Assembly: GCF_000685275.1 (NCBI RefSeq)
Contig: NZ_ARYK01000001.1
Location: 992,001 to 1,056,000 of the forward strand
Direction: 5' to 3'
DNA length: 64,000 bases
DNA from: Hyphomonas johnsonii MHS-2
GTDB lineage: Bacteria; Pseudomonadota; Alphaproteobacteria; Caulobacterales; Hyphomonadaceae
In this document: piece after piece, positions 35,433-44,815 of the stretch
Layout: every line of letters starts with the position of its first letter
How positions within the stretch are numbered: position 1 is the first letter of the stretch
Notes under the pieces: generated by a model
What the model saw: the letters and a program-made list of their open reading frames with translations, nothing else
Told to the model about the DNA's origin: nothing
Databases searched by the model: none
Position numbers and translations under genes: made by a program

Positions 35433-37508
35433 TCAGCCTGCGCTGCTGGCCACGCGCGGAGTCAACAACTCGCGCACCAGCCTGAGCGCCTGACCACGCG
35501 GACCGGCCAGATCCGGATCGCCCTCGACGACAGCGCTTGTGTCCTTCTTTGCGATCTCCAGCAGGTCGGCGTGCCTCGACAGGTCGATGATCCGGTAATC
35601 GGTTGCGCCGGCCTGACGCAGGCCCAGCATGTCGCCTGGGCCCCTCAGTTTGAAATCGGCCTCGGCGATTTCAAACCCGTCATCCGTGCTGCGCAGCGTT
35701 TCCAGCCGCTCGCGCGCCATGTCGCCAAGCGGAGGGCGATACAATAACAGGCAGAACGAGTCGCGGTCACCGCGTCCGACACGCCCGCGCAGCTGGTGCA
35801 ATTGGGCCAGGCCAAAGCCCTCAGCCCGCTCAATCACCATGATGGTCGCCTCGGGAACGTCGACACCCACTTCGATCACGGTCGTGGCGACAAGAATCTT
35901 TGTTCGCCCGGACCGGAAGTCTTCCAGCGCACTATCCTTGTCAGCTGGCTTCATCCGTCCGTGCACCAGGCCGACAGGAACGGCCAGCCGGTCTTTCAGC
36001 GCTGCATGCCGGCCAACAGCTGTGGAATCGTCATCATCCACGTCCACCTTCGGGCAGACCCAGAAGGCCTGCTCGCCCCGCTCGACCGCGCGACCGACCG
36101 CCTCCACGACATCATCGATCCGTGTGTCGGGGATGGCACGTGTCTCGACGGGTTTGCGGCCTTCCGGCTTCTCGTCCAGGATGGTGACGTCAAGGTCGCC
36201 ATGAACGGTCTGCGCCAGCGTTCGGGGAATGGGTGTGGCGCTCATGACCAGCATGTGCGGCGATGTGGCCTTGCCGACCAGGCGCATCCGGTCCTGCACG
36301 CCGAAACGGTGCTGTTCGTCGACGATGATCAGCCCGAGATTCTGGAACGATACCGACTCCTGGAAGAGTGCGTGTGTTCCGGCGACGACCTGGATGGTCC
36401 CGTCCGCCAATCCCAGCAGCGTGCCTTCGCGGGCCGCGCCCTTGTCCCGGCCAGTCAGCGCCGCCACGGAATAGCCGAGCGGCGAGAGCAGCTTGTCCAG
36501 CGTCTCGTATTGCTGGCGCGCAAGCACTTCGGTGGGCGCCATGAACGCTGTCTGGAATCCGCCTGCCGCCGCCTGCACAGCTGCCATCGCGCCCACCAGC
36601 GTTTTGCCCGCCCCGACATCCCCCTGCAGCATGCGCCGCATCGGAGACTGGCTCGCCATGTCTTCGGCTATCTCTGCCACCGCCCGTACCTGCGCCCCGG
36701 TCTGGCGATAGGGCAGCGTCCGCGCAAGCCGCCCCTGCGCCAAGGGGGCCTTGGGGACGGATGCAGCGATCCGGCGCTTGCGGCTGGCCCGCGCCAATGC
36801 GAACGCGGACTCACGTGCGAGGGCCTCGTCATAGGCCAGCCGGTCACGCGCGCGCTGGAACGCCTCTTCGTCATACTCGAGGGGGTTGTGCAGCCCCTGC
36901 AGCGCCGCCTTGAACCCAACCCACCCGCGTTGCGCCACCAGGTGCGCGTCTCCCCATTCCGGCAGGTCATCCGGTACAGCCGACAAGGCCTGCAGCGCAA
37001 AGCCATGAACCCGCTTGTTCGTCAGGCCGGCCGTCAGCGGGTAGATCGGCTCCACTTCGGGTGGCGGCTCACCTCGGGCCGGATCGACGATATAGTCGGG
37101 ATGGGTCATCTGGCGCTCACCCTTGAAATCCTCGATTCGCCCGGACACGATCCGTGTGGCGCCCAGCGGGAACTGGCCCTGAAGCCAGCGTCCGTCAGCC
37201 CGGAAAAAGGCGACAGTCAGGAACCCTGTCCCGTCAAACAGCTGGATTCGATGGGGGGCCTTGTCGGAATAGGGCGCGTGATAGGCGTGGACTTCGCCCC
37301 GCACGGTCGCGACTTCGCCAAAAACGATCTGGTCGAAACTGTCACGGACGCGCCGGTCGACCCATCGCTCGGGCAGGTGCAGCAACAGGTCCCAAACCGC
37401 TTCGCCGTCCACAAGTCGTTCGAGCACGGGCTTCAGCTTCGGGCCGACGCCCGTCAGCGTCTCGAGGCCCGCAAAGAGTGGAAACAGTCGCTCATCCCGC
37501 ATCAGCAA
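35433..37508 (-). CDS. recG: ATP-dependent DNA helicase RecG
   Basis: 691-residue superfamily-2 helicase that remodels stalled forks. An N-terminal wedge/OB domain (about 1-240) is followed by the helicase core with Walker A QGDVGAGKT, DEQHRFG (motif II), SATPIPRTL (motif III) and the C-terminal LHQLRGRVGRG. Full length. Its start is 90 nt from the divergent sdhE. Confidence 0.96.
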   Translation of the reverse strand: MLMRDERLFPLFAGLETLTGVGPKLKPVLERLVDGEAVWDLLLHLPERWVDRRVRDSFDQIVFGEVATVRGEVHAYHAPYSDKAPHRIQLFDGTGFLTVAFFRADGRWLQGQFPLGATRIVSGRIEDFKGERQMTHPDYIVDPARGEPPPEVEPIYPLTAGLTNKRVHGFALQALSAVPDDLPEWGDAHLVAQRGWVGFKAALQGLHNPLEYDEEAFQRARDRLAYDEALARESAFALARASRKRRIAASVPKAPLAQGRLARTLPYRQTGAQVRAVAEIAEDMASQSPMRRMLQGDVGAGKTLVGAMAAVQAAAGGFQTAFMAPTEVLARQQYETLDKLLSPLGYSVAALTGRDKGAAREGTLLGLADGTIQVVAGTHALFQESVSFQNLGLIIVDEQHRFGVQDRMRLVGKATSPHMLVMSATPIPRTLAQTVHGDLDVTILDEKPEGRKPVETRAIPDTRIDDVVEAVGRAVERGEQAFWVCPKVDVDDDDSTAVGRHAALKDRLAVPVGLVHGRMKPADKDSALEDFRSGRTKILVATTVIEVGVDVPEATIMVIERAEGFGLAQLHQLRGRVGRGDRDSFCLLLYRPPLGDMARERLETLRSTDDGFEIAEADFKLRGPGDMLGLRQAGATDYRIIDLSRHADLLEIAKKDTSAVVEGDPDLAGPRGQALRLVRELLTPRVASSAG

Positions 37509-37598
37509 AGACTAGGCGGGCCCGCTCGTGTGTACAATGCAAGTTTGCGAACCCTGCCAGACGCCTGTATCCCTCTCTGAAAGCCAGCGGAGCACGTC

Positions 37599-37859
37599 AT
37601 GGAAACGAGAAAGCGGAAACTGAAATTCCGGGCCTGGCGCCGCGGCTTCCGGGAAATGGATCTCCTGATGGGATCCTTCGCCGACAAGCACATCGCCGCC
37701 TTTGGTGAAAGTGAGCTCGACGAGTTCGAACGCCTGCTCATCGTGCCGGACTGGGAAGTTTATGCATGGCTGATCGGGCAAACGCCCATCCCTGACAATC
37801 AACGGGGTCCGGTGCTGGACCAGTTGATCGCTTTCCGCTACGCCGCGCAGGCCGGTTGA
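37599..37859 (+). CDS. sdhE: FAD assembly factor SdhE (YgfY family)
   Basis: 86-residue small helical protein with the RGxxE motif (RRGFREMD) that promotes covalent flavinylation of succinate dehydrogenase. Alphaproteobacteria often have it in a recG-sdhE-mfd cluster, as here; mfd starts 48 nt later. Confidence 0.93.
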   Translation: METRKRKLKFRAWRRGFREMDLLMGSFADKHIAAFGESELDEFERLLIVPDWEVYAWLIGQTPIPDNQRGPVLDQLIAFRYAAQAG

Positions 37860-37907
37860 TCCTTTCGACCGCGTATCCACGCAACCCACGCTATCCCAAG
37901 GGTCAGG

Positions 37908-40900
37908 ATGACTCCCGTTGACCTTCTCAAATCCCTGAGCGGCCCTGCCAGCTTTGCTGGCGCACCGTTTGGTGCCGACATGATCGCGTTTTGCGGCGCT
38001 CTGTCGGCGCGTGGCGGAGTCGGACTCTACGTCGCCCGTGATGACAAGGTGGCGAGCACGGCCCGCCGGCTCGCCCAGTTCATTGCGCCCCGACTCGATT
38101 GCATCGAGCTGCCGGGGTGGGACACGCTGCCCTATGACCGCATCAGCCCGACGCCCGGTGTCGCCGCACGCCGCTGCGCCGGTCTGGCGCGCCTTGCGCG
38201 CTACGATGCCGCGCAGGGGCCACTGCTGGTCATCACGACCGCGACCTCCATCGTGCAGCGTGTTCCGCCCGTGTCGACAATGCGGCGGGCCTCCTTTTCC
38301 GTTTCGACAGGACACACTGTCAGCCAGAAGGACCTGACGGACTACCTGTCGATGAACGGCTATGTGCGGGCCAGCACCGTCCGCGAGCAGGGCGAGTTTG
38401 CCATTCGCGGCGGGATCATCGACATATTCCCGCCGACGGCTGGCGAACCGTATCGCCTGGATTTCTTCGGGGACGCGCTGGAAACGCTGCGAACCTTCGA
38501 TACCGAAACCCAGCGATCCACCGGGGATGCCAACTCGGTCGCTTTCGCGCCCGTCAGCGAACTCCTCTTCGATGATGACATTCTCAGCGTTTTCCGTGAA
38601 CGCTACCTCGCCACATTCGGCCCGCCATCCGGCGACCAGATGTACGAATCGGCCCGCGCGTCGATCCGTCGCCAGGGTGTTGAAGCCTGGTTGCCGCTGT
38701 TCCATGACCATCTCCAGACCCTGTTCGACTATGTCGGGCCGGATTGCCTGATCGGGTTCGGGCACCTGGCGGGCGAAGCGGCCGCAGAGCGCCTCGCGCA
38801 GGCACTGGACTATTATACGGCGCGCCTTGAGGCCGCCGACGGTGACCCGCACAGGGCCAAGGTTCTGGAACCCAGCGCGCTGTACCTTGAAACGCCGGAC
38901 CTCGAGCAGCAATTGGCGACGCATGCCGTTGTCCGGTTCAGCCCGGCCGAAGCGACGGGCGGCGCATACGACATTGGCGCCCGGATCGGCCGGGACTTCG
39001 CGCCAGAGCGCCTGCGGGCGGACGAGAACGTGTTCGAGGTGACGATCGCTCACGCGCGTGCCCTCTACGCGTCGGGAAAACCCGTCGTGCTGGCGGCCTG
39101 GTCGACAGGCTCGGCAGATCGCCTGATCAACGTCATGGCGGACCACGGGCTGCCAAACCTCGCGCAGGTTCACACGCTCGAAGCCGCCCGCAAGACTGAT
39201 TTCACGGTTGTCGAACTGCCGCTCGAATCCGGCTTCGTATCGCCGGAGATCGCAGTCATCTCCGAGGCGGACATTCTGGGTGACCGCCTGGCCGGGCCGC
39301 GCAGGAAGCGGAAATCCGCCAGCTATATCACTGACGCCGCAGCACTGTCCCAGGACGACCTCGTGGTCCACGTTGACCACGGCGTCGGCCGGTATATCGG
39401 CCTGAAGACACTCGACGTCACCGGCGCGCCCCACGACTGTCTCCAGCTTGAATATGCCGGCGGAGACATGATTTTCCTGCCGGTCGAGAACATCGATCTC
39501 ATCAGCCGGTACGGGTCTGAGGACTCCGACAGTCAACTCGACCGGTTGGGAGGCGCTGGCTGGCAAACGCGCAAGGCCAAGGCCAAGAAGCGTATCCTCG
39601 AAATGGCGGCCGAGTTGATGGCGATTGCTGCGGCCCGTGCGCTGAAGCGCGCCGACGCACTCGCGGCGGGGCAGGGGCTGTATGAGGAATTCGCCGCCCG
39701 GTTCCCTTACGAGGAAACTGATGACCAGTTGAATGCCATCGAGGACGTTTTGAGCGATCTTGCGTCCGGCAAGCCGATGGACCGCCTCGTCTGCGGTGAT
39801 GTCGGTTTCGGAAAGACCGAAGTCGCCCTGCGCGCTGCCTTCATGGCAGCCATGAGCGGAAAGCAGGTCGCCGTGATCGCACCGACCACGCTGCTCGCCC
39901 GCCAGCACTACAAGACCTTTACCGAACGCTTCGCGGGTTGGCCCCTCAAGGTGCGCCACCTCTCCCGCCTCGTCGGTCAGCGCGAGTCTGTCGAAACCCG
40001 TGACGGCCTCGCAGATGGCAGCATCGACGTCGTCATCGGCACGCACGCACTGCTGGCCAAGGGGATGGAGTTCAAGCGGCTCGGCCTGCTGATCGTGGAC
40101 GAGGAGCAGCGCTTTGGCGTCAAGCACAAGGAGCGCCTCAAGGAGCTGAAGGCCGATGTCCACGTCCTGACCCTGTCAGCAACCCCCATCCCGCGCACCC
40201 TCCAGATGGCGCTCACGGGCATCCGCGACCTCTCCATCATCGCCACGCCACCGGTCGACCGCCTCGCTGTGCGCACCTACATCACGGAAGAAGACACCGT
40301 CACGTTGCGCGAAGCCCTGCTGCGCGAAAAATACCGCGGCGGGCAGGCATTCTTCGTCGCGCCACGGATCCAGGATCTCGACAAGCTCGAAAAGTTCCTG
40401 TCCACTCAGGTGCCCGAAGTGTCATTCATCGTTGCCCACGGCCAGATGGCGGCAGGTGAACTCGAAGACATCATGACCGCGTTCTACGAGGGCAAGTATG
40501 ATGTCCTTCTCTCGACCACGATCGTCGAAAGCGGCCTGGACATTCCACGCGCGAACACACTGATCATTCACCGCGCCGACATGTTCGGCCTGGCCCAGCT
40601 CTACCAGCTGCGTGGTCGTGTCGGTCGATCGAAGCTGCGCGCCTACGCCTATTTCACGACACCGAAGGACCGCATCGTCACCGAGATGGCCGAAAAACGC
40701 CTCAAGGTCCTGCAGTCACTCGACTCTCTGGGTGCCGGGTTCCAGCTCGCCAGCCACGACCTGGACATGCGCGGGTCAGGCAATCTGCTCGGCGACCAGC
40801 AATCCGGCCAGGTCCGCGAAGTCGGTGTCGAACTCTACCAGTCCATGCTCGAGGACGCCGTAAAGGCCCTTCAGGCGGGTGCCCACGACGGCGACGACGT

Positions 40901-41369
40901 GGTCGACGATTGGTCGCCGCAGATCAATCTCGGGGTCGCCGTCCTCATTCCGGAAGACTATGTCGAGGATCTCACGATCCGCCTGTCGCTGTACCGACGG
41001 CTCGCAGACATCAGCACCCCGGCGGAACGCGAATCGTTTGCCGCGGAATTGATCGACCGTTTCGGACCGCTGCCTGAACCTACGCGGCAATTGCTGGAAG
41101 TGACGGCCATCAAGGTTCAGTGCAAGGCGCTGGGAATCTCGCGGCTGGATTGCGGCATCAAGGGCGCCGTGTTTGCCTTCCGGCCCGACACCGTCATGGA
41201 CCCGGCCAGATTGATGGAACTGGTGCGCACCCGCCCGAGCACGCTGAAGCTGCGCCCGGACTCCAAGCTGGTGCATTCCGGCCTCGGTGGCGAAGCCGAG
41301 CGCCGTCTCGCCGGCGTGAAAGCGTTCCTCAAGGAACTTGAGGCCGTCGCAGGCCACGTGGCGGCCTAG
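37908..41369 (+). CDS. mfd: Transcription-repair coupling factor Mfd
   Basis: 1153 residues. UvrB-homology region (about 1-330), RNA-polymerase interaction domain (DLVVHVDHGVGRYIGL), translocase core (Walker A CGDVGFGKTE, DEEQRFGVKHKE, LYQLRGRVGRS) and the C-terminal D7 domain. It removes stalled polymerase and recruits UvrA. Length is typical. It overlaps the convergent GGDEF-like gene by 4 nt. Confidence 0.97.
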   Translation: MTPVDLLKSLSGPASFAGAPFGADMIAFCGALSARGGVGLYVARDDKVASTARRLAQFIAPRLDCIELPGWDTLPYDRISPTPGVAARRCAGLARLARYDAAQGPLLVITTATSIVQRVPPVSTMRRASFSVSTGHTVSQKDLTDYLSMNGYVRASTVREQGEFAIRGGIIDIFPPTAGEPYRLDFFGDALETLRTFDTETQRSTGDANSVAFAPVSELLFDDDILSVFRERYLATFGPPSGDQMYESARASIRRQGVEAWLPLFHDHLQTLFDYVGPDCLIGFGHLAGEAAAERLAQALDYYTARLEAADGDPHRAKVLEPSALYLETPDLEQQLATHAVVRFSPAEATGGAYDIGARIGRDFAPERLRADENVFEVTIAHARALYASGKPVVLAAWSTGSADRLINVMADHGLPNLAQVHTLEAARKTDFTVVELPLESGFVSPEIAVISEADILGDRLAGPRRKRKSASYITDAAALSQDDLVVHVDHGVGRYIGLKTLDVTGAPHDCLQLEYAGGDMIFLPVENIDLISRYGSEDSDSQLDRLGGAGWQTRKAKAKKRILEMAAELMAIAAARALKRADALAAGQGLYEEFAARFPYEETDDQLNAIEDVLSDLASGKPMDRLVCGDVGFGKTEVALRAAFMAAMSGKQVAVIAPTTLLARQHYKTFTERFAGWPLKVRHLSRLVGQRESVETRDGLADGSIDVVIGTHALLAKGMEFKRLGLLIVDEEQRFGVKHKERLKELKADVHVLTLSATPIPRTLQMALTGIRDLSIIATPPVDRLAVRTYITEEDTVTLREALLREKYRGGQAFFVAPRIQDLDKLEKFLSTQVPEVSFIVAHGQMAAGELEDIMTAFYEGKYDVLLSTTIVESGLDIPRANTLIIHRADMFGLAQLYQLRGRVGRSKLRAYAYFTTPKDRIVTEMAEKRLKVLQSLDSLGAGFQLASHDLDMRGSGNLLGDQQSGQVREVGVELYQSMLEDAVKALQAGAHDGDDVVDDWSPQINLGVAVLIPEDYVEDLTIRLSLYRRLADISTPAERESFAAELIDRFGPLPEPTRQLLEVTAIKVQCKALGISRLDCGIKGAVFAFRPDTVMDPARLMELVRTRPSTLKLRPDSKLVHSGLGGEAERRLAGVKAFLKELEAVAGHVAA

Positions 41370-42613
41370 GCGGCGTCGAGACGCATGAACGGGCCTGACA
41401 ATCCGGCCCCCAGCAGTGTCGTCGGCGTATGGTAGGCGCGCTTTTCCACAACACGCCAGTTAAGCACCAGGCCGGATAGCGCCGGGTGAGCAGCGACTTG
41501 CAGCGCAATGCGGCCAGCCAGCCGCGCGGCGCCTCGATAAGGCGTGGACGGCATCGAAACCACAATCGTTCCGGCCGCAACGACGGCGGCAGAATCTGTA
41601 TCGCGAAGCATCGGCTTGAGGCAGCTGCTCAGCGCCTTCAGCGTTTCAATATCGGTCTTTCGGTCTCCACCGAGCTTCAGCGTCATCACCGACAGCGGTG
41701 TTTCAAACTGTTCGGCAAGGCGCATCTGGCGCGCGAGGTGGATTTCGATGAATCTTCGAGAGAGCAGGCCAGTCGCGAGATCGGTCATTTCTGATGTGAG
41801 TGATGGCCCCGGCAAGACAGGCATTTCGGCCTGATAGCGCCGCGCGAGCGACTCGATCTGCGTTGCCATCGACCCGACGTCTCCGGCAAGGTCGATGATC
41901 TCGTCAGCCGAGGCGACCAGGTTCCCTGACACGCTGTTCAGGTCGACGCCAGGATCCAGGATCGCAAACACGGGTACGCCACCCAGCAGGTCGTCCGGCA
42001 AGTCCATGCCCACCGGCAGGTCTGCCCGGGATACATCCACGAGAGCGGCCACAAAGCGTTTGCTCGCCAGGTAGTCGCGGGTCGTCTTGCGGGTCAGCGC
42101 GGCCGTTACGGATACGCCCCGCAAAGTCAGCGCCCCTTGCAGCGACAGGAACAGGGGAGAGCCCACGCCCAGGTAAAGCAGGCTGGGCGATGCGTCCGGG
42201 TCGGTCATGGCCAGCTTGGCGCCAAACTGGCTGGCCGTCTCGGCGCGAATGGCGAATTCCCGCTGCCGCGCACCCCGCCGCGCCAGCGCTGACAGGCGCC
42301 CCTTCAGGAGGGTCAGGTCCCGGTCGCGACGGATCGTGATCGCGTCCGTGAGGGCCAGTCCGGTTTCGGCGACGTCCAGCACGGCCAGCGGCCGCGTGAG
42401 CCCGGCCATGCACGCTCGGGCACACCGCGCGATCACCTCACGTGGCACGCTCGAAATGTCGACGAGCAACGGATCTGTGGAGTTGAAATCCACTTGCGCA
42501 CTGGCAGGGTAGGGCCGCATGCCACCCGACCGCAAACGCGACATGATCATTTCCAGACGCGGACTTGTCGCCGCAATCTCGATGGGCGGGTCGAGATATG
42601 ACAGATCAGACAT
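41366..42613 (-). CDS. PopA/PleD-like protein with degenerate GGDEF domain and intact I-site
   Basis: 415 residues. Two receiver-like halves (about 45-130 and 143-255) precede a GGDEF-family domain (about 265-410, starting near TDLATGLLSRRF). Aligned by eye with PleD, the catalytic GGEEF position reads AAGTI (346-350), while the allosteric RxxD motif is kept as R337-D-T-D340 at the correct 5-residue spacing. The protein should therefore bind c-di-GMP without making it, as Caulobacter PopA does when it helps deliver CtrA to ClpXP. The PopA orthology is inferred. Start ATG 42613 (MSDLSYLDPP). Confidence 0.75.
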   Translation of the reverse strand: MSDLSYLDPPIEIAATSPRLEMIMSRLRSGGMRPYPASAQVDFNSTDPLLVDISSVPREVIARCARACMAGLTRPLAVLDVAETGLALTDAITIRRDRDLTLLKGRLSALARRGARQREFAIRAETASQFGAKLAMTDPDASPSLLYLGVGSPLFLSLQGALTLRGVSVTAALTRKTTRDYLASKRFVAALVDVSRADLPVGMDLPDDLLGGVPVFAILDPGVDLNSVSGNLVASADEIIDLAGDVGSMATQIESLARRYQAEMPVLPGPSLTSEMTDLATGLLSRRFIEIHLARQMRLAEQFETPLSVMTLKLGGDRKTDIETLKALSSCLKPMLRDTDSAAVVAAGTIVVSMPSTPYRGAARLAGRIALQVAAHPALSGLVLNWRVVEKRAYHTPTTLLGAGLSGPFMRLDAA

Positions 42614-42678
42614 ATGAGACTCGCTTGGCCGCCGTCTGGACGACGTTGGGACACCCCTAGCTTTTGCGCCTCCGACAC

Positions 42679-42693
42679 TTAATGTTCCGCTAA
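42679..42693. promoter_or_regulatory. Near-consensus CtrA box between the PopA-like gene and the AMACR gene
   Basis: TTAA-N7-CTAA, 7 of 8 matches to the CtrA consensus TTAA-N7-TTAA, in the 113-nt divergent gap (42614-42726). Such sites occur by chance, but the PopA-like neighbour makes this one worth noting. Confidence 0.25.
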
Positions 42694-42726
42694 ACCGGGC
42701 CGACTGGCCGTACAGATTGGGAGAAT

Positions 42727-43827
42727 ATGATGGCGAGTGGCCCCTTGGATGGTGTGAAGATTGTCGAGTTCGCAGGGATTGGACCCGGTCCATTCTGCGG
42801 AATGCTGCTGTCGGACATGGGCGCGGACGTGATTCGAATTGATCGCCCGGGCGATGGACGGCCCGGACGGGCCGCCGACGTCATGAGCCGCGGGCGGCGC
42901 TCGATCAGTCTCAATCTGAAAGACCCGGCAGACGTGGAAGTGGCGATGAAACTCATCGAGAAGGCCGATGGCCTGATTGAAGGGTTCCGGCCCGGCGTCA
43001 TGGAACGCAACGGCCTCGGGCCGGATGCGGTGCTGGCACGCAGTCCAAAGCTGGTCTACGGGCGGATGACGGGTTGGGGCCAGTTCGGCTCTCTGTCCCA
43101 GGCCGCAGGCCATGACCTCAACTACATCGCCCTGACGGGGGCGCTTCACGCAATGGGCCGCAAGGACGAACGGCCCAGCCCACCGCTCAACCTGGTCGGT
43201 GACTATGGCGGCGGGGCACTCTACCTCGCCATGGGCCTCCTGGCCGGCATCGTTAACGTGAAGAATGGCGGCGAGGGCCAGGTTATCGACGTTGCCATGA
43301 CCGATGGCGCCGCATCGCTCTCCACCATGTTCTTCGGCATGAAGGCCATGGGCATCTGGACCGACGAGCGCGAATCGAACCTGCTCGATGGTGGCGCGCA
43401 CTTCTACGATACCTACGAGTGCAGCGACGGAAAATGGGTGTCGATCGGCTCCATCGAACCCCAGTTCTATGCCTTGCTCCTTGAAAAGGGCGGCATCACG
43501 GATCCTGAATTCCAGGCGCAGATGGACCGCTCCAAATGGGGGAGCCTCAAGGCAAAGCTGATGGCACTCTTCAAAACCAAGACCCGGGATGAATGGTGCG
43601 CCATCATGGAAGGGACCGACATCTGCTTTGCGCCCGTCCTGTCAATGGCCGAAGCGCCAAGCCACCCGCACAATGCCGAGCGGAAGACCTTTGTGGAAGT
43701 TGAGGGTGTCGTCCAGCCGGCACCAGCCCCCCGCTTCTCCGCCACGCCCGCCGAAATACAGCGGCGGCCGGCCGGCGTCGGCGAGCATACGGATGAAATC
43801 CTACGCGACTGGCAAGTGAGTCGCTGA
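42727..43827 (+). CDS. Alpha-methylacyl-CoA racemase (CaiB/BaiF family)
   Basis: 366-residue family III CoA-transferase fold. It follows the AMACR/Mcr pattern closely: ELAGIGPGP-like start ([16 protein letters not shown]), catalytic His in [12 protein letters not shown], catalytic Asp in NLVGDYGGG, and [11 protein letters not shown]. It interconverts (R)- and (S)-2-methylacyl-CoA for branched fatty-acid or sterol side-chain degradation. The phosphatase gene follows with a 1-nt overlap (TGATG). Confidence 0.9.
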   Translation: MMASGPLDGVKIVEFAGIGPGPFCGMLLSDMGADVIRIDRPGDGRPGRAADVMSRGRRSISLNLKDPADVEVAMKLIEKADGLIEGFRPGVMERNGLGPDAVLARSPKLVYGRMTGWGQFGSLSQAAGHDLNYIALTGALHAMGRKDERPSPPLNLVGDYGGGALYLAMGLLAGIVNVKNGGEGQVIDVAMTDGAASLSTMFFGMKAMGIWTDERESNLLDGGAHFYDTYECSDGKWVSIGSIEPQFYALLLEKGGITDPEFQAQMDRSKWGSLKAKLMALFKTKTRDEWCAIMEGTDICFAPVLSMAEAPSHPHNAERKTFVEVEGVVQPAPAPRFSATPAEIQRRPAGVGEHTDEILRDWQVSR

Positions 43828-44566
43828 TGAGCGCCCTTCCGGGCACCACCGGACGGCGCCGGATCTACCTGATGCGGCACGGGTTCGTGGACTATACGTC
43901 CGAAGCCGTGCGCATGGCGCGTGATCCGTCGGTTGCCACGCTGACCCCGGCGGGGGAACAGGAAGCCCTGGCTGCCGGTGTCGCCCTGTCGGATGTCCAT
44001 TTCGATCTGGCGATTTGCACCGGCCTTATCCGCACCCGGCAGACGGCAGAGATCGTGCTTGCCCAACATCCAAACGCGCCGGTCCTGGAGGAAGAGCCTC
44101 GTTTTGGTGAGCTTCGGTCCGGGCAGTATATTGATTTCAAGTCCGCTGAACATCTCGCGGCAACGATGACGTTCCTGTTCGAACAGGCCGGGGAACCGGA
44201 CGCCTGTTTTCTGCCAGGTGGCGAGAAATTCGCTGATGCGCTGGATCGGATCCTCGAGGGGCTCAGTGACCTTCTGACACGCCCGGACTGGGCCAGCGCC
44301 CTTGTCGTCGCGCACGAAGTGGTCAACCGCATGGTCCTGGCGTCTGTCGTCGGGGCGCCGCTTGGTGCCAGCGCCGGTTCGAACAGGATACAGGCTGCAT
44401 AAACATTATCGACTTCGACCTTGTGCCCGACGCCAACGGAAACCGGACAAGAATCGAGCGCGGCGTGATCAAGGCAGTCAACCTGACACCCGCCAACTAC
44501 CTCAAGAACGGCATGAATCTCCGCAGCCTCGAGGCCATATTCACCCAACCCGAGCCACCCGCCTGA
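43827..44566 (+). pseudogene. Histidine phosphatase family protein, disrupted by a -1 frameshift near 44377
   Basis: The first frame (43827-44402, 191 codons) has the phosphatase motif YLMRHGF and the second catalytic His in VVAHEVVNRM, but ends abruptly. From 44378 a second frame continues FEQDTGCINIIDFDLVPD ... RGVIKAVNLTPANYLKNGMNLRSLEAIF to a stop at 44566. This is the normal C-terminus of this phosphatase type, so one base seems lost around 44371-44378. A terminator sits 2 nt after 44566, which supports that end. It is a recent mutation or a sequence error; no slippery run is present. The truncated product might still fold. Confidence 0.8.
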
Positions 44567-44568
44567 GT

Positions 44569-44588
44569 TCGCGTGACACGCGATTTTT
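44569..44588 (+). terminator. Short terminator after the phosphatase
   Basis: TCGCGTG-A-CACGCGA palindrome followed directly by TTTTT. Small, but placed immediately after the restored stop codon. Confidence 0.5.
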
Positions 44589-44755
44589 GGCGCCGCAGAT
44601 CAACCTGAACGGAACATAACGCCACCCCCCGGCTCTGTTCAGGTTTACTTCGCTATTAACCGTGATGTCGGCCCTGAACCATCCAGGCTATTTGCCAAGG
44701 CGATGGGGCGACGTCCTTCTTGCTTACCTGGCCGCCCTTCGGGGCGGCCCTTTTC
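44589..44755 (+). ncRNA. Candidate small RNA or long structured leader
   Basis: A non-coding stretch between the phosphatase terminator and the dipeptidase gene. It contains a perfect 9-bp inverted repeat AACCTGAAC (44602-44610) / GTTCAGGTT (44637-44645), and its 3' end is a classical terminator hairpin with UUCG loop (44730-44755). Either an independent sRNA of about 100-160 nt ends here, or the hairpin attenuates the downstream gene. No known RNA family is recognised. Confidence 0.4.
44730..44755 (+). terminator. Strong UUCG-loop terminator
   Basis: GGCCGCCC-TTCG-GGGCGGCC, 8 perfect pairs, followed by CTTTTC. It lies 60 nt upstream of the dipeptidase start and has no coding sequence directly before it. 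Confidence 0.75.
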
Positions 44756-44815
44756 TTGCGCAGTACAATAATGCAGCTAAGGTCGCGCAATCGAGACAGA
44801 TGGCGAGGGCTGAAA

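Noticed and set aside
35796-37580. 594-codon open frame antisense to recG
   Set aside because: RecG motifs on the minus strand are complete; the plus-strand frame has no family features.
37512-40163. 883-codon open frame antisense to mfd and sdhE
   Set aside because: It mirrors the codon pattern of the sense genes, has no recognisable domain and no ribosome-binding site; long antisense frames are common in GC-rich codon usage.
43827-44566. Programmed ribosomal frameshift in the histidine phosphatase gene
   Set aside because: No slippery heptamer or downstream pseudoknot is visible at 44365-44385; a simple base loss explains it better.
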